From NCBI GenBank assembly GCA_947623955.1, contig CANQIP010000003.1:1-64000 (forward strand): a stretch of DNA of 64,000 bases, given 5' to 3'. Positions 24,730 to 32,571 of this stretch are shown one piece after another; position 1 is the first letter of the stretch; the number at the start of each line of letters is the position of its first letter. The DNA comes from an uncultured Clostridia bacterium. Its GTDB lineage: Bacteria > Bacillota > Clostridia > UBA1381. Below the pieces are notes generated by a model that had not been told where the DNA came from, did no database searches, and saw nothing but the letters and a program-made list of their open reading frames with translations. The position numbers were made by a program, and so were the translations under genes.

Positions 24730-26211
24730 ATGAAATCAATAAAGGAATTTGAGTTTTGGTTCGTCACCGGCAGCCAGCACCTTTACGGACAGGAAACGCT
24801 CGACCAAGTCGCCAAGGATAGCGCGGCAATGGTTGAGGGCTTAAACGCGTCGGGCAAGCTGCCGTGCAAAATCGTGTTAAAGCCGACGGTTAAAACACCG
24901 GACGAGGTTACGGCTGTGTTCAAGGACGCGTCGCATGACGATAAGTGCGCGGGCGTTATCGCGTGGATGCACACGTTCAGCCCGTCGAAGATGTGGATCA
25001 ACGGTCTGAAGCATTTCAAAAAGCCGTACTGCCATTTCCACACGCAGTTTAACCGCGAGATCCCGTGGGACGAGATCGACATGGACTTTATGAACCTCAA
25101 TCAGTCGGCGCACGGCGACCGCGAGCACGGCTTTATCGGTTCGAGACTGCGTATGCCGAGAAAAATCATCGTAGGCTACTGGCAGGACGACGAGCCGCAG
25201 AAAAAGCTCTCGGACTGGATGAGGAGCGCGTGCGGCTACGCTTTGAGTCAGGAGCTTAAAATGGTTCGTTTCAGCGACAATATGCGCCAGGTAGCCGTTA
25301 CCGAGGGCGACAAGGTCGAGGCGGAAATCAAATTCGGCTGGGATATAGAGTACCGCGCCGTAGGCGACCTCGTTGACGTGCTTAACGAAGTGACCGACGC
25401 GGAGGTTGACGCGAAAATGGCGGAGTACAACGAGCGTTATACTATGGACACGGACAATATCGATGCCGTTCGCTATCAGGCGAAGGAGGAAATCGCGATA
25501 AGAAAGATTTGCGAAAAGTACGACTACAGCGCGTTTGTGACGCATTTTGACACGCTCCACGGCCTTGAACAGCTCCCCGGTCTCGCGGCGCAGAACATGA
25601 TGGCTGACGGCTACGGTTTCGGCGCGGAGGGCGACTGGAAGGTCGCGGCGATGGACGCTATAATGAAGGCTATGGCTGAAGGCATGGACGGCGGCACGGC
25701 GTTTATGGAGGACTATACATACCACCTCGAAAAGGGCAACGAACATATCTTAGGCGCACATATGCTGGAAGTTTGTCCGCTTGTCGCGGCGGACAAGCCG
25801 AAAATTCAGGTTCATCCGCTTAGTATAGGCGACAGAAACGACCCCGCGAGACTTGTGTTCGACTCGAAAAACGGCGACGCTATCGTCGCGTCACTCGTAG
25901 ACATGGGCGGCAGAATGCGTCTTATCGTAAACGACATCAAGGCTTGCAATCCGTTAAAGCCTATGCCGAAACTGCCTGTTGCGGGAGTTATGTGGAAACC
26001 GCTGCCGTCGCTCGAAACGAGCGCGACCTGCTGGATCTTGGCGGGCGGCGCGCACCACAGCGTGCTTTCGTACGACGTAACGGCTGAAATGATGAAGGAC
26101 TGGGCTGCGATGATGGATATAGAGTTCGTACACATCGGCGCGGACACCACCGTTGAATCGTTCGAGAAGGAACTCCTCTGGAACGACATCGCATACAAAA
26201 TAGGCAGATAA
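24730..26211 (+). CDS. araA: L-arabinose isomerase
   Basis: A 493-residue cytosolic enzyme with AAAAGGAGCTG before the ATG. It begins FEFWFVTGSQHLYGQETL, the family signature, and contains VIAWMHTFSPSKMWI, HTQFNREIPWDEIDMDFMNLNQSAHGDREHGF, GFGAEGDWK and HMLEVCP with the metal-binding Glu and His residues. It converts L-arabinose to L-ribulose, the first intracellular step after arabinose release by the GH51 enzyme encoded 10 kb away. araB and araD are not adjacent; the gene stands alone between a promoter and a terminator. Confidence 0.97.
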   Translation: MKSIKEFEFWFVTGSQHLYGQETLDQVAKDSAAMVEGLNASGKLPCKIVLKPTVKTPDEVTAVFKDASHDDKCAGVIAWMHTFSPSKMWINGLKHFKKPYCHFHTQFNREIPWDEIDMDFMNLNQSAHGDREHGFIGSRLRMPRKIIVGYWQDDEPQKKLSDWMRSACGYALSQELKMVRFSDNMRQVAVTEGDKVEAEIKFGWDIEYRAVGDLVDVLNEVTDAEVDAKMAEYNERYTMDTDNIDAVRYQAKEEIAIRKICEKYDYSAFVTHFDTLHGLEQLPGLAAQNMMADGYGFGAEGDWKVAAMDAIMKAMAEGMDGGTAFMEDYTYHLEKGNEHILGAHMLEVCPLVAADKPKIQVHPLSIGDRNDPARLVFDSKNGDAIVASLVDMGGRMRLIVNDIKACNPLKPMPKLPVAGVMWKPLPSLETSATCWILAGGAHHSVLSYDVTAEMMKDWAAMMDIEFVHIGADTTVESFEKELLWNDIAYKIGR

Positions 26212-26218
26212 ATATACG

Positions 26219-26246
26219 AAAAGAGAACCGCACGGTTCTCTTTTTT
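26219..26246 (+). terminator. Terminator after araA
   Basis: AAAAGAGAACCG, loop CA, CGGTTCTCTTTTTT. Confidence 0.85.
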
Positions 26247-26268
26247 GTGTATTATATTAACAGTACGC

Positions 26269-26297
26269 TTGACAATACCTTTATTCGGTGGTATATT
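26269..26297 (+). promoter_or_regulatory. Strong promoter of an intergenic RNA
   Basis: TTGACA (perfect), 17-bp spacer, TATATT with an upstream GGTGG. It faces no open reading frame; its predicted start near 26304 coincides with the first stem of the RNA candidate below. Confidence 0.75.
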
Positions 26298-26303
26298 ACA
26301 GTA

Positions 26304-26464
26304 TAAGCTGTATCAGTAACTACGTCTTGGGCGTGCAACTGGGGCGAATTATCTCGCATTATCAGTGCTTGCTGCTCTACAGCATAAGCGGTATCAGCAG
26401 GCTCGTTTCGGACGTGAGCGACGGGGCTTTGTGCATCTCGCACCTGCTGTGCCGCTTTATTTTT
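26304..26464 (+). ncRNA. Candidate structured non-coding RNA of about 160 nt, family not recognised
   Basis: The 352-base gap between araA and the phosphatase gene has no credible ORF but has its own strong promoter and a dense secondary structure. Domain 1: GCTGTA (26307-26312) pairs with TACAGC (26378-26383), enclosing GCAACTG/CAGTgcTTGC and the hairpin GCGA-ATTATC-TCGC. Domain 2: AAGCGG-TAT-CAGCAGG pairs with CCTGCTG-TG-CCGCTT (ending 26457), followed by TATTTTTA like a terminator. A 23-nt sequence, ACAGYATAAGCKGTATCAGYA, occurs twice (26298 and 26379; 18 of 23 identical), so the 5' copy could compete for the 3' strand. I tried T-box, SRP, tmRNA, RNase P and 6S patterns by eye and found no convincing match. 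Confidence 0.5.
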
Positions 26465-26502
26465 ATGCGCTGAAATAAAAAGTAAAAACATACAAATAAT
26501 AC

Positions 26503-26531
26503 TGGAAATTTTCTCTTATATGTGGTATACT
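26503..26531 (+). promoter_or_regulatory. Promoter of the phosphatase-rimI-tsaD operon
   Basis: TGGAAA, 17 bp, TATACT in the context TATGTGGTATACT (extended -10). It shows that the phosphatase operon has its own start, separate from the upstream RNA. Confidence 0.55.
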
Positions 26532-26564
26532 AAAACGGTATAAACATATCGGAGGAATACAAAA

Positions 26565-27014
26565 GTGAGCAAGAATATACTTTTTGTCTGCACCGGCAAC
26601 ACGTGCCGCAGCGCGATGGCTGCCGCGCTTATGGACAAAATCGCGACCGAGCAGGACTTGGACGTGCGTATCGAATCGGCGGGGCTGTTCGCCGCCGAAG
26701 GCGAAAAAGCTAGCGATAACGCGATAAAAGCGATGATACCGTACGGCATTGACCTCACAAATCACCTGACGCAGCCGGTGACGGAGGATTTAATAAAGCA
26801 GTGCGACCTTATTCTCACCATGACGGCGGCGCACAAGGCGGTGCTCGAACCGATTGCGAAGGGTAAGGTTTACACGCTGTCGGAGTACGCGCGCGACGGC
26901 GGCGACGTGTCCGACCCTTACGGCGGCGGACTTGAAGAGTACAACGAGTGCGCACGTGAGATCTATAGCCTGCTCACGGACGTTGCGGAGAGATTAGCGG
27001 AAGAAAATGATTGA
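26565..27014 (+). CDS. Low-molecular-weight phosphatase, probable protein-arginine phosphatase (YwlE-like)
   Basis: A 149-residue cytosolic enzyme; ATCGGAGGAAT precedes a start of MSKNILFVCTGNTCRSAMAAAL. The P-loop is CTGNTCRS, and the general acid is in DPYGG. The Thr in CTGNTCR is the residue that gives Bacillus YwlE its preference for phosphoarginine, where tyrosine phosphatases carry Ile (CxGNICR). I therefore infer an arginine phosphatase opposing McsB-type kinases; mcsB is not in this window. Overlaps rimI by 8 bases. Confidence 0.85.
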   Translation: MSKNILFVCTGNTCRSAMAAALMDKIATEQDLDVRIESAGLFAAEGEKASDNAIKAMIPYGIDLTNHLTQPVTEDLIKQCDLILTMTAAHKAVLEPIAKGKVYTLSEYARDGGDVSDPYGGGLEEYNECAREIYSLLTDVAERLAEEND

Positions 27015-27456
27015 GATAACGAGAATGACGCGTGACGACGTACCCGAAATCGCGGAGCTTGAAAAAATATGCTTTACGCTGCCGTGGTCGGAGAAATCCT
27101 TCCGCGACGAAATGGCGAACAGGCTCGCGGTATACTTTACCGCGAAGGATAACGGCAAGTGCGTCGGGTACGCGGGATTTTGGAACGTGTCGGGCGAGGG
27201 CGACGTAACGAATGTCGCGGTGCTGCCCGAATACCGCCGCAGGGGAGTGGGCAGCTCGCTTGTCGCGGAAATGATAAAAACAGCCGAAAAATTAAAGCTT
27301 GAAATGCTGACGCTCGAAGTGCGCAAAAGCAACACTGCGGCGCAAAAGCTTTACGAAAAATTCGGCTTTGAAATACTCGGAGAGAGGAAACGCTACTACA
27401 GCGATAACGGCGAGGACGCCTATATAATGACAAAGACGTTTTTGCCGAAAGGGTGA
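27007..27456 (+). CDS. rimI: Ribosomal protein bS18 N-alanine acetyltransferase
   Basis: A 149-residue GNAT enzyme: [29 protein letters not shown] is the usual RimI opening, [24 protein letters not shown] the acetyl-CoA loop, and [29 protein letters not shown] the C-terminal signature. It acetylates the N-terminal alanine of S18 and perhaps other proteins. Located between the arginine phosphatase and tsaD, with 4 bases to tsaD; rimI-tsaD linkage is common. Confidence 0.92.
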   Translation: MIEITRMTRDDVPEIAELEKICFTLPWSEKSFRDEMANRLAVYFTAKDNGKCVGYAGFWNVSGEGDVTNVAVLPEYRRRGVGSSLVAEMIKTAEKLKLEMLTLEVRKSNTAAQKLYEKFGFEILGERKRYYSDNGEDAYIMTKTFLPKG

Positions 27457-27460
27457 TAAA

Positions 27461-28462
27461 ATGCTTATACTCGGAATAGAAAGCTCGTGCGACGAGACAG
27501 CCGCAGCGGTTACACGCGACGGCAGAGATGTGCTGTCGAGCGTGATAAACACGCAGATAGCCATTCACAAAAAATTCGGCGGCGTTGTGCCGGAGGTCGC
27601 GTCGCGGCGGCATATAGAGGTAATCGACGACGTGATAGACGAGGCTCTCGGCAAGGCGAACGTGACGTTTGACGACATTGACGCTATAGCCGTGACGTAT
27701 GGGCCCGGTCTTGTCGGCGCACTGCTCGTCGGCGTATCGACGGCAAAGGCGCTCGCTTACGCCTTAGATAAGCCGCTGATACCCGTACACCACATTAAAG
27801 GGCATATAACCGCAAATTACGTCGCGCATAAGGATTTGGAGCCGCCGTTCGTGTGTCTTGTAGCGTCGGGCGGTCACAGCCATATCGTGTACGCCGAGGA
27901 CTATACGCATTATGAAATAATGGGCAGAACGCGTGACGACGCGGCGGGCGAGGCGTTTGACAAAATCGCCCGCGTGCTGGGACTCGGTTATCCCGGCGGG
28001 CCCTTGATAGACAAGCTTGCGAAGGAGGGCGACCCGAAGGCTGTCGCGTTCCCACGCGTAAGAATGGACGGCGCGTCGCTCGACTTTTCGTTCAGCGGCG
28101 TTAAGACCGCCGTGCTTAACTATCTCCACAAGCTTGACCAAAACGGCGAAACGTACAATAAAGCCGATATTGCCGCAAGCTTTCAGGACGCGGTAACGGA
28201 CGTGCTGTGCGAGCATACGATCGAGGCGGCGATTATGAAGAACAGTAAAATAATAGCGATAGCGGGCGGCGTCGCGGCAAACAGCGCGCTGCGTGCAAAA
28301 ATGACGGAAAAGGCGGAAAAGAAGGGGATACGCGTGCTGTACCCCGAACCGGTGCTGTGTACCGATAACGCGGTGATGATAGCCTGCGCGGGATATTACG
28401 AATACCTTGCCGGTACCCGCGCCGACCTGACATTGAACGCCGTGCCGTCATTGAGGCTGTAG
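27461..28462 (+). CDS. tsaD: tRNA N6-threonylcarbamoyladenosine transferase TsaD
   Basis: A 333-residue ASKHA-fold enzyme: [51 protein letters not shown] (metal-binding histidines), [26 protein letters not shown] and [15 protein letters not shown] are all standard. It transfers the threonylcarbamoyl group made by TsaC to A37 of ANN-decoding tRNAs, with TsaB and TsaE. tsaB/tsaE are not nearby. Last gene of the operon, followed directly by a cluster of palindromic repeats. Confidence 0.97.
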   Translation: MLILGIESSCDETAAAVTRDGRDVLSSVINTQIAIHKKFGGVVPEVASRRHIEVIDDVIDEALGKANVTFDDIDAIAVTYGPGLVGALLVGVSTAKALAYALDKPLIPVHHIKGHITANYVAHKDLEPPFVCLVASGGHSHIVYAEDYTHYEIMGRTRDDAAGEAFDKIARVLGLGYPGGPLIDKLAKEGDPKAVAFPRVRMDGASLDFSFSGVKTAVLNYLHKLDQNGETYNKADIAASFQDAVTDVLCEHTIEAAIMKNSKIIAIAGGVAANSALRAKMTEKAEKKGIRVLYPEPVLCTDNAVMIACAGYYEYLAGTRADLTLNAVPSLRL

Positions 28463-28500
28463 AGTAAATGCGGGACGTCGCGGGCGCCGTCCCCTACGGA

Positions 28501-28613
28501 AGGCTCCCCTTGAGGGGAGCTGTCGCCGAAGGCGACTGAGAGGTGGTTTTAAAAATCCATTGCCACCTCTCCGTCATCGCTTCGCGATGCCACCTCTCCT
28601 CAAGGAGAGGCTC
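28501..28613. repeat. Palindromic MITE-like repeat, family A
   Basis: GGCTCCCCTTGAGGGGAGCTGTC... is matched at the far end by an inverted CTCTCCTCAAGGAGAGGCT; internal short palindromes (CGCCGAAGGCG, CGCTTCGCG). No coding potential. It lies 38 bases after tsaD and starts a nested repeat cluster. Confidence 0.7.
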
Positions 28614-28636
28614 ACGATGTGCGCCGCACGCCGTAT

Positions 28637-28686
28637 GGCTCCCCTACTAGGGGAGCTGTCAGCGTAGCTGACTGAGGGGTTTTTAC
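28637..28686. repeat. Half-element of the same repeat style
   Basis: GGCTCCCCTACTAGGGGAGCTGTCAGCGTAGCTGACTGAGGGG resembles the left part of the family A element but ends after the second stem. Confidence 0.55.
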
Positions 28687-28784
28687 GGGCGACCGCGAGG
28701 GTCGCCCCTACAACACGTTGATATTTTGTTATTTGATACGGATAACATATATTGTTTATCCGTAGGGGCGAACCGTGTTCGCCC
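28687..28784. repeat. Inverted-repeat element, family B
   Basis: GGGCGACCGCGAGGGTCGCCCCTAC at the left is mirrored by GTAGGGGCGAACCGTGTTCGCCC at the right, enclosing an AT-rich core of about 50 bases. Confidence 0.6.
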
Positions 28785-28787
28785 ATT

Positions 28788-28909
28788 AGCCTCCCTTGTC
28801 AAAGGGAGGGGGACCGCCGAAGGCGGTGGAGGGATTCATTGTAAAAATCTAAAAGGAATCCCCCAGTCACGCTCCGCGTGACAGCCCCCTTTGACAAGGG
28901 GGCCTCACT
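28788..28909. repeat. Palindromic MITE-like repeat, family C, intact copy
   Basis: AGCCTCCCTTGTCAAAGGGAGG at the left and CCCCCTTTGACAAGGGGGCCT at the right form terminal inverted repeats, with internal ACCGCCGAAGGCGGT and TCACGCTCCGCGTGA hairpins. A second copy with an insertion lies at 57107-57284 in the same orientation. Confidence 0.8.
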
Positions 28910-28913
28910 GTAT

Positions 28914-28961
28914 GCCTCCCCTACTAGGGGAGGTGGCGCCGCAGGCGTCGGAGGGGTTTAA
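28914..28961. repeat. Half-element of palindromic repeat next to aroB
   Basis: GCCTCCCCTACTAGGGGAGGTGGCGCCGCAGGCGTCGGAGGGG follows directly after the family C element. Together the five elements fill the 537-base gap between tsaD and aroB; no promoter for aroB was found among them. Confidence 0.55.
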
Positions 28962-28999
28962 TCCCACACCCCACAAAAAACCACGGAGGACACAAAACC

Positions 29000-30079
29000 A
29001 TGGAAAAACTACACGTAAACTTAGGCGAAAACTCATACGACATAAAATTCACCGACAGCTTTACCGCGCTGCCGGACGCGATGCGCGAAATAAACGCGCC
29101 GAAAAAGCTGCTGATCGTTACCGACACGAACGTCGAAAAGCTGTACGCCGACGATGTCAAAGCACTGCTCTGCGAAAACGGCTACGACGCGCAGGTATAC
29201 GCGTTCCCCGCTGGCGAGGAGCACAAGAGTATGGACGCGATACTCGGTATATGCGCCGCGTGCATAAATCACGGTCTTGACAGAAAGAGCATGATTGCCG
29301 CGCTCGGCGGCGGCGTGGTCGGCGATATGGCGGGCTTTGCCGCGGCGATATATATGCGCGGCATAGACTTTATCCAGATACCGACGACGCTCCTTTCACA
29401 GTCCGACAGCTCCGTCGGCGGCAAGACGGGCATTGACTTTATGGAAAGCAAAAACATACTGGGCGCGTTCCGTCAGCCGCGCCTTGTGTACATCAACGTG
29501 TCAACGCTTAAAACACTGCCGCAGGAACAGTTCGTGTCGGGCATGGGCGAGGTCATAAAGCACGGAATAATCCGCGACGGCGACTTCTTCCGATACCTCG
29601 AACAAAACGCCGACAGCGTAAAGGCATTAAACGCCGACACGCTTATAAAAATGGACAAAATAAACTGCTCGATAAAAGCGGCTGTGGTCGAGACGGACGA
29701 GAAGGAAAACGGACTTCGCGCAATACTGAATTTCGGTCACACGATAGGTCACGCGGTCGAGTCGGCGTTCGACTTCAAAATGACGCACGGCGAATGTGTG
29801 GGCTTGGGCATGATAGGCGCGTCATATATAGCAAAAGAGCGCAATATGATAGATATGGAAACTCTTTCGCGCATAGAAAAAATACTCAGCCTGTACGGCA
29901 TTAAAACGCGTGTAAAGCTGCCGCCGGCGGAGACGGTCATTGAATATATGCAGAAGGACAAGAAAAAAATCGCGGGAAAGCTGAAATTTGTACTGCCGAC
30001 GGAGATAGGCACGGTTTTGCAGACAACGGACGTCACGCGTGACGAAATACTTTCCGCGCTCGAATATATAGGTGAATAA
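29000..30079 (+). CDS. aroB: 3-dehydroquinate synthase
   Basis: A 359-residue cytosolic enzyme with GGAGGAC before the ATG. NAD-binding region with AALGGGVVGDMAGFAAAIYMRGI, IQIPTTLLSQSDSSVGGKTGID, the catalytic and zinc residues in GMGEVIKHGII, NFGHTIGHAVES and KMTHGECVGLGM. It cyclizes DAHP to 3-dehydroquinate in the shikimate pathway. Other aro genes are absent; the ATG of lspA follows two bases after its stop, so it heads an aroB-lspA-pseudouridine synthase operon. Confidence 0.97.
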   Translation: MEKLHVNLGENSYDIKFTDSFTALPDAMREINAPKKLLIVTDTNVEKLYADDVKALLCENGYDAQVYAFPAGEEHKSMDAILGICAACINHGLDRKSMIAALGGGVVGDMAGFAAAIYMRGIDFIQIPTTLLSQSDSSVGGKTGIDFMESKNILGAFRQPRLVYINVSTLKTLPQEQFVSGMGEVIKHGIIRDGDFFRYLEQNADSVKALNADTLIKMDKINCSIKAAVVETDEKENGLRAILNFGHTIGHAVESAFDFKMTHGECVGLGMIGASYIAKERNMIDMETLSRIEKILSLYGIKTRVKLPPAETVIEYMQKDKKKIAGKLKFVLPTEIGTVLQTTDVTRDEILSALEYIGE

Positions 30080-30081
30080 AT

Positions 30082-30555
30082 ATGATTTGGCTTGTTATAA
30101 GTATACTTACGGCAGCAGCCGACCAAATAACGAAATACCTCGTCGCGTCGAATATGACGGTCGGCGAAACGGCGTTTTCCGCGGGACTTTTCGATATAAC
30201 CTACGTCAGGAACGAAGGCGCGGCGTTTTCGCTCATGTCGGGCAGAATGTCGCTTTTAAGCGTAATATCGGTCGCGTTCTGCGCAGCGGTCGTCATATGG
30301 TGGATAAAGAAAAAACCGGCCCACCCCATGCTTTGCACTGCCATGACGCTTTTATTTGCGGGCGCGCTCGGCAACGCGATAGACCGAATAGCGCGCGGGT
30401 ACGTCGTGGATTTTATCCGCGCAACGTTCGTGCATTTCCCGATATTCAACGCAGCCGACATAGCGATTACCGTCGGCGCGCTGCTGCTCATTGTGTACGA
30501 GATATTTTTTAACAAAGAGGATAAGTATGAGGACAATAACACTGAAACCGACTGA
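30082..30555 (+). CDS. lspA: Lipoprotein signal peptidase (signal peptidase II)
   Basis: A 157-residue membrane aspartic protease with four hydrophobic helices. ADQITKYLV supplies the conserved N-terminal Asp motif; YVRNEGAAFSLM, GALGNAIDRIARGYVVDFI (first catalytic Asp) and FNAADIAITVGA (second catalytic Asp) are the hallmark blocks. It cleaves diacylglyceryl-modified lipoproteins such as the DUF4430 lipoprotein of this window. The C-terminal acidic tail overlaps the next gene by 29 bases. Confidence 0.96.
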   Translation: MIWLVISILTAAADQITKYLVASNMTVGETAFSAGLFDITYVRNEGAAFSLMSGRMSLLSVISVAFCAAVVIWWIKKKPAHPMLCTAMTLLFAGALGNAIDRIARGYVVDFIRATFVHFPIFNAADIAITVGALLLIVYEIFFNKEDKYEDNNTETD

Positions 30556-31444
30556 TGAAAATGTCGGAGAACGCCTTGACAAATTCATATCCGACGTTTC
30601 CGATCTTTCCAGAAACCACGCCGCAAAGCTGTGCGAGGATGGCTTTGTCACGCTTGCGGGTAAGCCGCTTACGAAAAAATACAAAATAACGGGCGGCGAG
30701 GAAATAACGGTGACAGTACCCGAGCCGGAGGAAATGACGGCGCAGCCGGAGGATATACCGCTTGATATAGTGTACGAGGACGACGACGTAATAGTCGTGA
30801 ATAAGCCGCAGGGTATGTGCGTACACCCCGCCGTCGGCAACGAGAGCGGCACGCTCGTAAACGGGCTTATGTATCACTGCAAGGGCTCGCTGAGCGCAAT
30901 AAACGGCGTGATACGTCCGGGAATAGTACACCGCATAGACAAGGACACGTCGGGACTACTTATAGCCGCGAAGAACAACAAAGCGCACCTCGCGCTGTCC
31001 GAACAGCTTAAGGAGCGCAAACCGATGCGCAAATACACGGCGCTCGTAAACGGCAACATAAAAGAGGACGAAGGCACAATAAACAAGCCGATAGCGCGCC
31101 ACCCCTCCGACCGCAAGAAAATGGCGATCGTACAGGGCGGACGCGAGGCAATAACGCATTTTAAGGTGCTGGAACGGTTCGGCGGTTATACGCTCGTAGA
31201 ATGTACGCTCGAAACGGGTCGCACGCACCAGATACGCGTCCACATGGCGTCGATCGGTCACAGCATAGTCGGCGACCCCCTTTACGGAGCAAAAAAAGAA
31301 AAATTTTCGCTAAACGGTCAGCTCCTGCACGCGCGGACAATAGGTTTTGTCCACCCGTCAACGGGTGAAACGATGGAATTTACGAGCGAACTTCCGGAGC
31401 ATTTTTGCCGTATTTTGGAAAAGCTTCGAAAAAATACGACATAA
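30527..31444 (+). CDS. RluA/RluD-family pseudouridine synthase
   Basis: A 305-residue enzyme. MRTITLKPTDENVGERLDKFI is the chosen start (AGAGGATAAGT upstream) because it begins the S4 RNA-binding domain directly; the track start adds 12 unlikely residues. S4 domain about 12-70, catalytic domain with HRIDKDTSGLLIAAK (catalytic Asp), ECTLETGRTHQIRVHMA and LHARTIGF. It isomerizes uridines, most likely in 23S rRNA. The lspA-rluD order is a conserved Firmicute arrangement. Confidence 0.92.
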   Translation: MRTITLKPTDENVGERLDKFISDVSDLSRNHAAKLCEDGFVTLAGKPLTKKYKITGGEEITVTVPEPEEMTAQPEDIPLDIVYEDDDVIVVNKPQGMCVHPAVGNESGTLVNGLMYHCKGSLSAINGVIRPGIVHRIDKDTSGLLIAAKNNKAHLALSEQLKERKPMRKYTALVNGNIKEDEGTINKPIARHPSDRKKMAIVQGGREAITHFKVLERFGGYTLVECTLETGRTHQIRVHMASIGHSIVGDPLYGAKKEKFSLNGQLLHARTIGFVHPSTGETMEFTSELPEHFCRILEKLRKNTT

Positions 31445-31447
31445 TAC

Positions 31448-31476
31448 TTGAATTTTCGCGCAAAAAAAGCTATACT
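31448..31476 (+). promoter_or_regulatory. Promoter of the ddl-murI operon
   Basis: TTGAAT, 17-bp spacer, TATACT; GGGAGGAAA and the ddl ATG follow. Confidence 0.65.
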
Positions 31477-31512
31477 GTATATAAGTATGTTTAACGGGAG
31501 GAAATACATAAA

Positions 31513-32571
31513 ATGAAAAAGCTGTGCGTCATATTCGGCGGCAGGTCACCGGAGCATGACATTTCAAGGAAATCGGTAACCTCTGTACTCAATAATCTCG
31601 ACAAATCCAAATACGATATATATGTAATAGGCATAACGAAAAAGGGCGCGTGGTATCTTTACACCGGCGATATTAAAAATATAGAAGACGGCGAGTGGGA
31701 GAAGGACACGGCGAATAAAAAAAAGGCAATCATATCGCCCGACAGCGAGGACAGAGCCATACTCGTCATTGACGAAAACGGAGTGGAAAAAATACATACA
31801 GACGTTATTTTCCCCGTGCTCCACGGCGAGTACGGCGAGGACGGAACGGTTCAGGGACTTTTCGAGCTTTCGGGTATACCATACGTGGGCGCAGGCGTAA
31901 TGGCGTCGGCAAACGGCATGGACAAAACCTCGTCGAAGATCGTGTTTGAAAGCGCGGGCATACCGCAGGCTGACTGGGTTGTCGTAAACAGGAACGACGA
32001 CTTTGAGGAAAAGATGAACGAGATAGAAAACCGTCTCGGTTATCCGTGTTTCGTAAAACCCGCGAGAACCGGCTCGTCTGTCGGCGTAGGCAAGGCTCAC
32101 GACAGAGAGGAGCTTAAAAACGCGCTTGAAAACGCGGCGAAGTTTGACAGAAAAATCCTCGCTGAGGAAAATATAGACGGACGCGAGGTGGAGTGCGCCG
32201 TACTCGGCAACGATGACGTGAAGGCGGCGACGGTCGGCGAGATAATGCCGACGGTCGAGTTTTACGATTTCGACGCGAAGTACAACGACAATTCCACAAA
32301 GCTGCAAATACCGGCTGACCTTCCCGAAGAAACGACAGAGACGATAAGAGAGTACGCGGTGCGCGCGTTTAAGGCGCTTGACGGCGACGGACTGTCGAGA
32401 GTTGACTTCTTTGTGAGGAACTCCGACGGAAAGGTGCTGTTAAACGAAATAAACACGCTGCCGGGCTTTACGAATATAAGCATGTATCCGAAGTTGTGGG
32501 GCGCTGTGGGCATAGAATACGGCGAACTTCTGGACAGACTGATAGAGCTTGCGCTCGAAAGGGTTAAATAA
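31513..32571 (+). CDS. ddl: D-alanine--D-alanine ligase
   Basis: A 352-residue ATP-grasp enzyme beginning MKKLCVIFGGRSPEHDISRKS. Features: VIFPVLHGEYGEDGTVQG, CFVKPARTGSSVGVGKA, EENIDGREVECAVLG, a phosphate/substrate loop with FYDFDAKYND (Tyr in the place typical of D-Ala-D-Ala rather than D-Ala-D-Lac ligases) and LLNEINTLPGFTNISMYPKLW. It makes the D-Ala-D-Ala dipeptide for peptidoglycan precursors. Its TAA shares a base with the murI ATG. Confidence 0.95.
   Translation: MKKLCVIFGGRSPEHDISRKSVTSVLNNLDKSKYDIYVIGITKKGAWYLYTGDIKNIEDGEWEKDTANKKKAIISPDSEDRAILVIDENGVEKIHTDVIFPVLHGEYGEDGTVQGLFELSGIPYVGAGVMASANGMDKTSSKIVFESAGIPQADWVVVNRNDDFEEKMNEIENRLGYPCFVKPARTGSSVGVGKAHDREELKNALENAAKFDRKILAEENIDGREVECAVLGNDDVKAATVGEIMPTVEFYDFDAKYNDNSTKLQIPADLPEETTETIREYAVRAFKALDGDGLSRVDFFVRNSDGKVLLNEINTLPGFTNISMYPKLWGAVGIEYGELLDRLIELALERVK

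Noticed and set aside
24877-25746. 289-codon antisense ORF within araA
   Set aside because: Shadow of a well-conserved enzyme; high GC at third positions of the sense strand keeps the antisense frame open.
26304-26464. T-box, 6S, SRP or tmRNA identity for the orphan RNA
   Set aside because: No T-box sequence (AGGGTGGNACCGCG), no SRP GGAA tetraloop domain, no tmRNA tag frame, and two side-by-side domains instead of the single 6S rod.
26252-26491. Short ORFs of 61 and 79 codons in the araA-phosphatase gap
   Set aside because: They lack ribosome sites, and the repeated DTAY pieces come from the duplicated RNA sequence; the region reads better as a non-coding RNA.
28501-28961. Possible insertion sequence or transposase remnants
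   Set aside because: No ORF with transposase motifs; the elements are short palindromes only.
30491-30526. Track start of the pseudouridine synthase gene
   Set aside because: The extra residues precede the S4 domain and have no ribosome site; MRTITLK with AGAGGATAAG is a better start.
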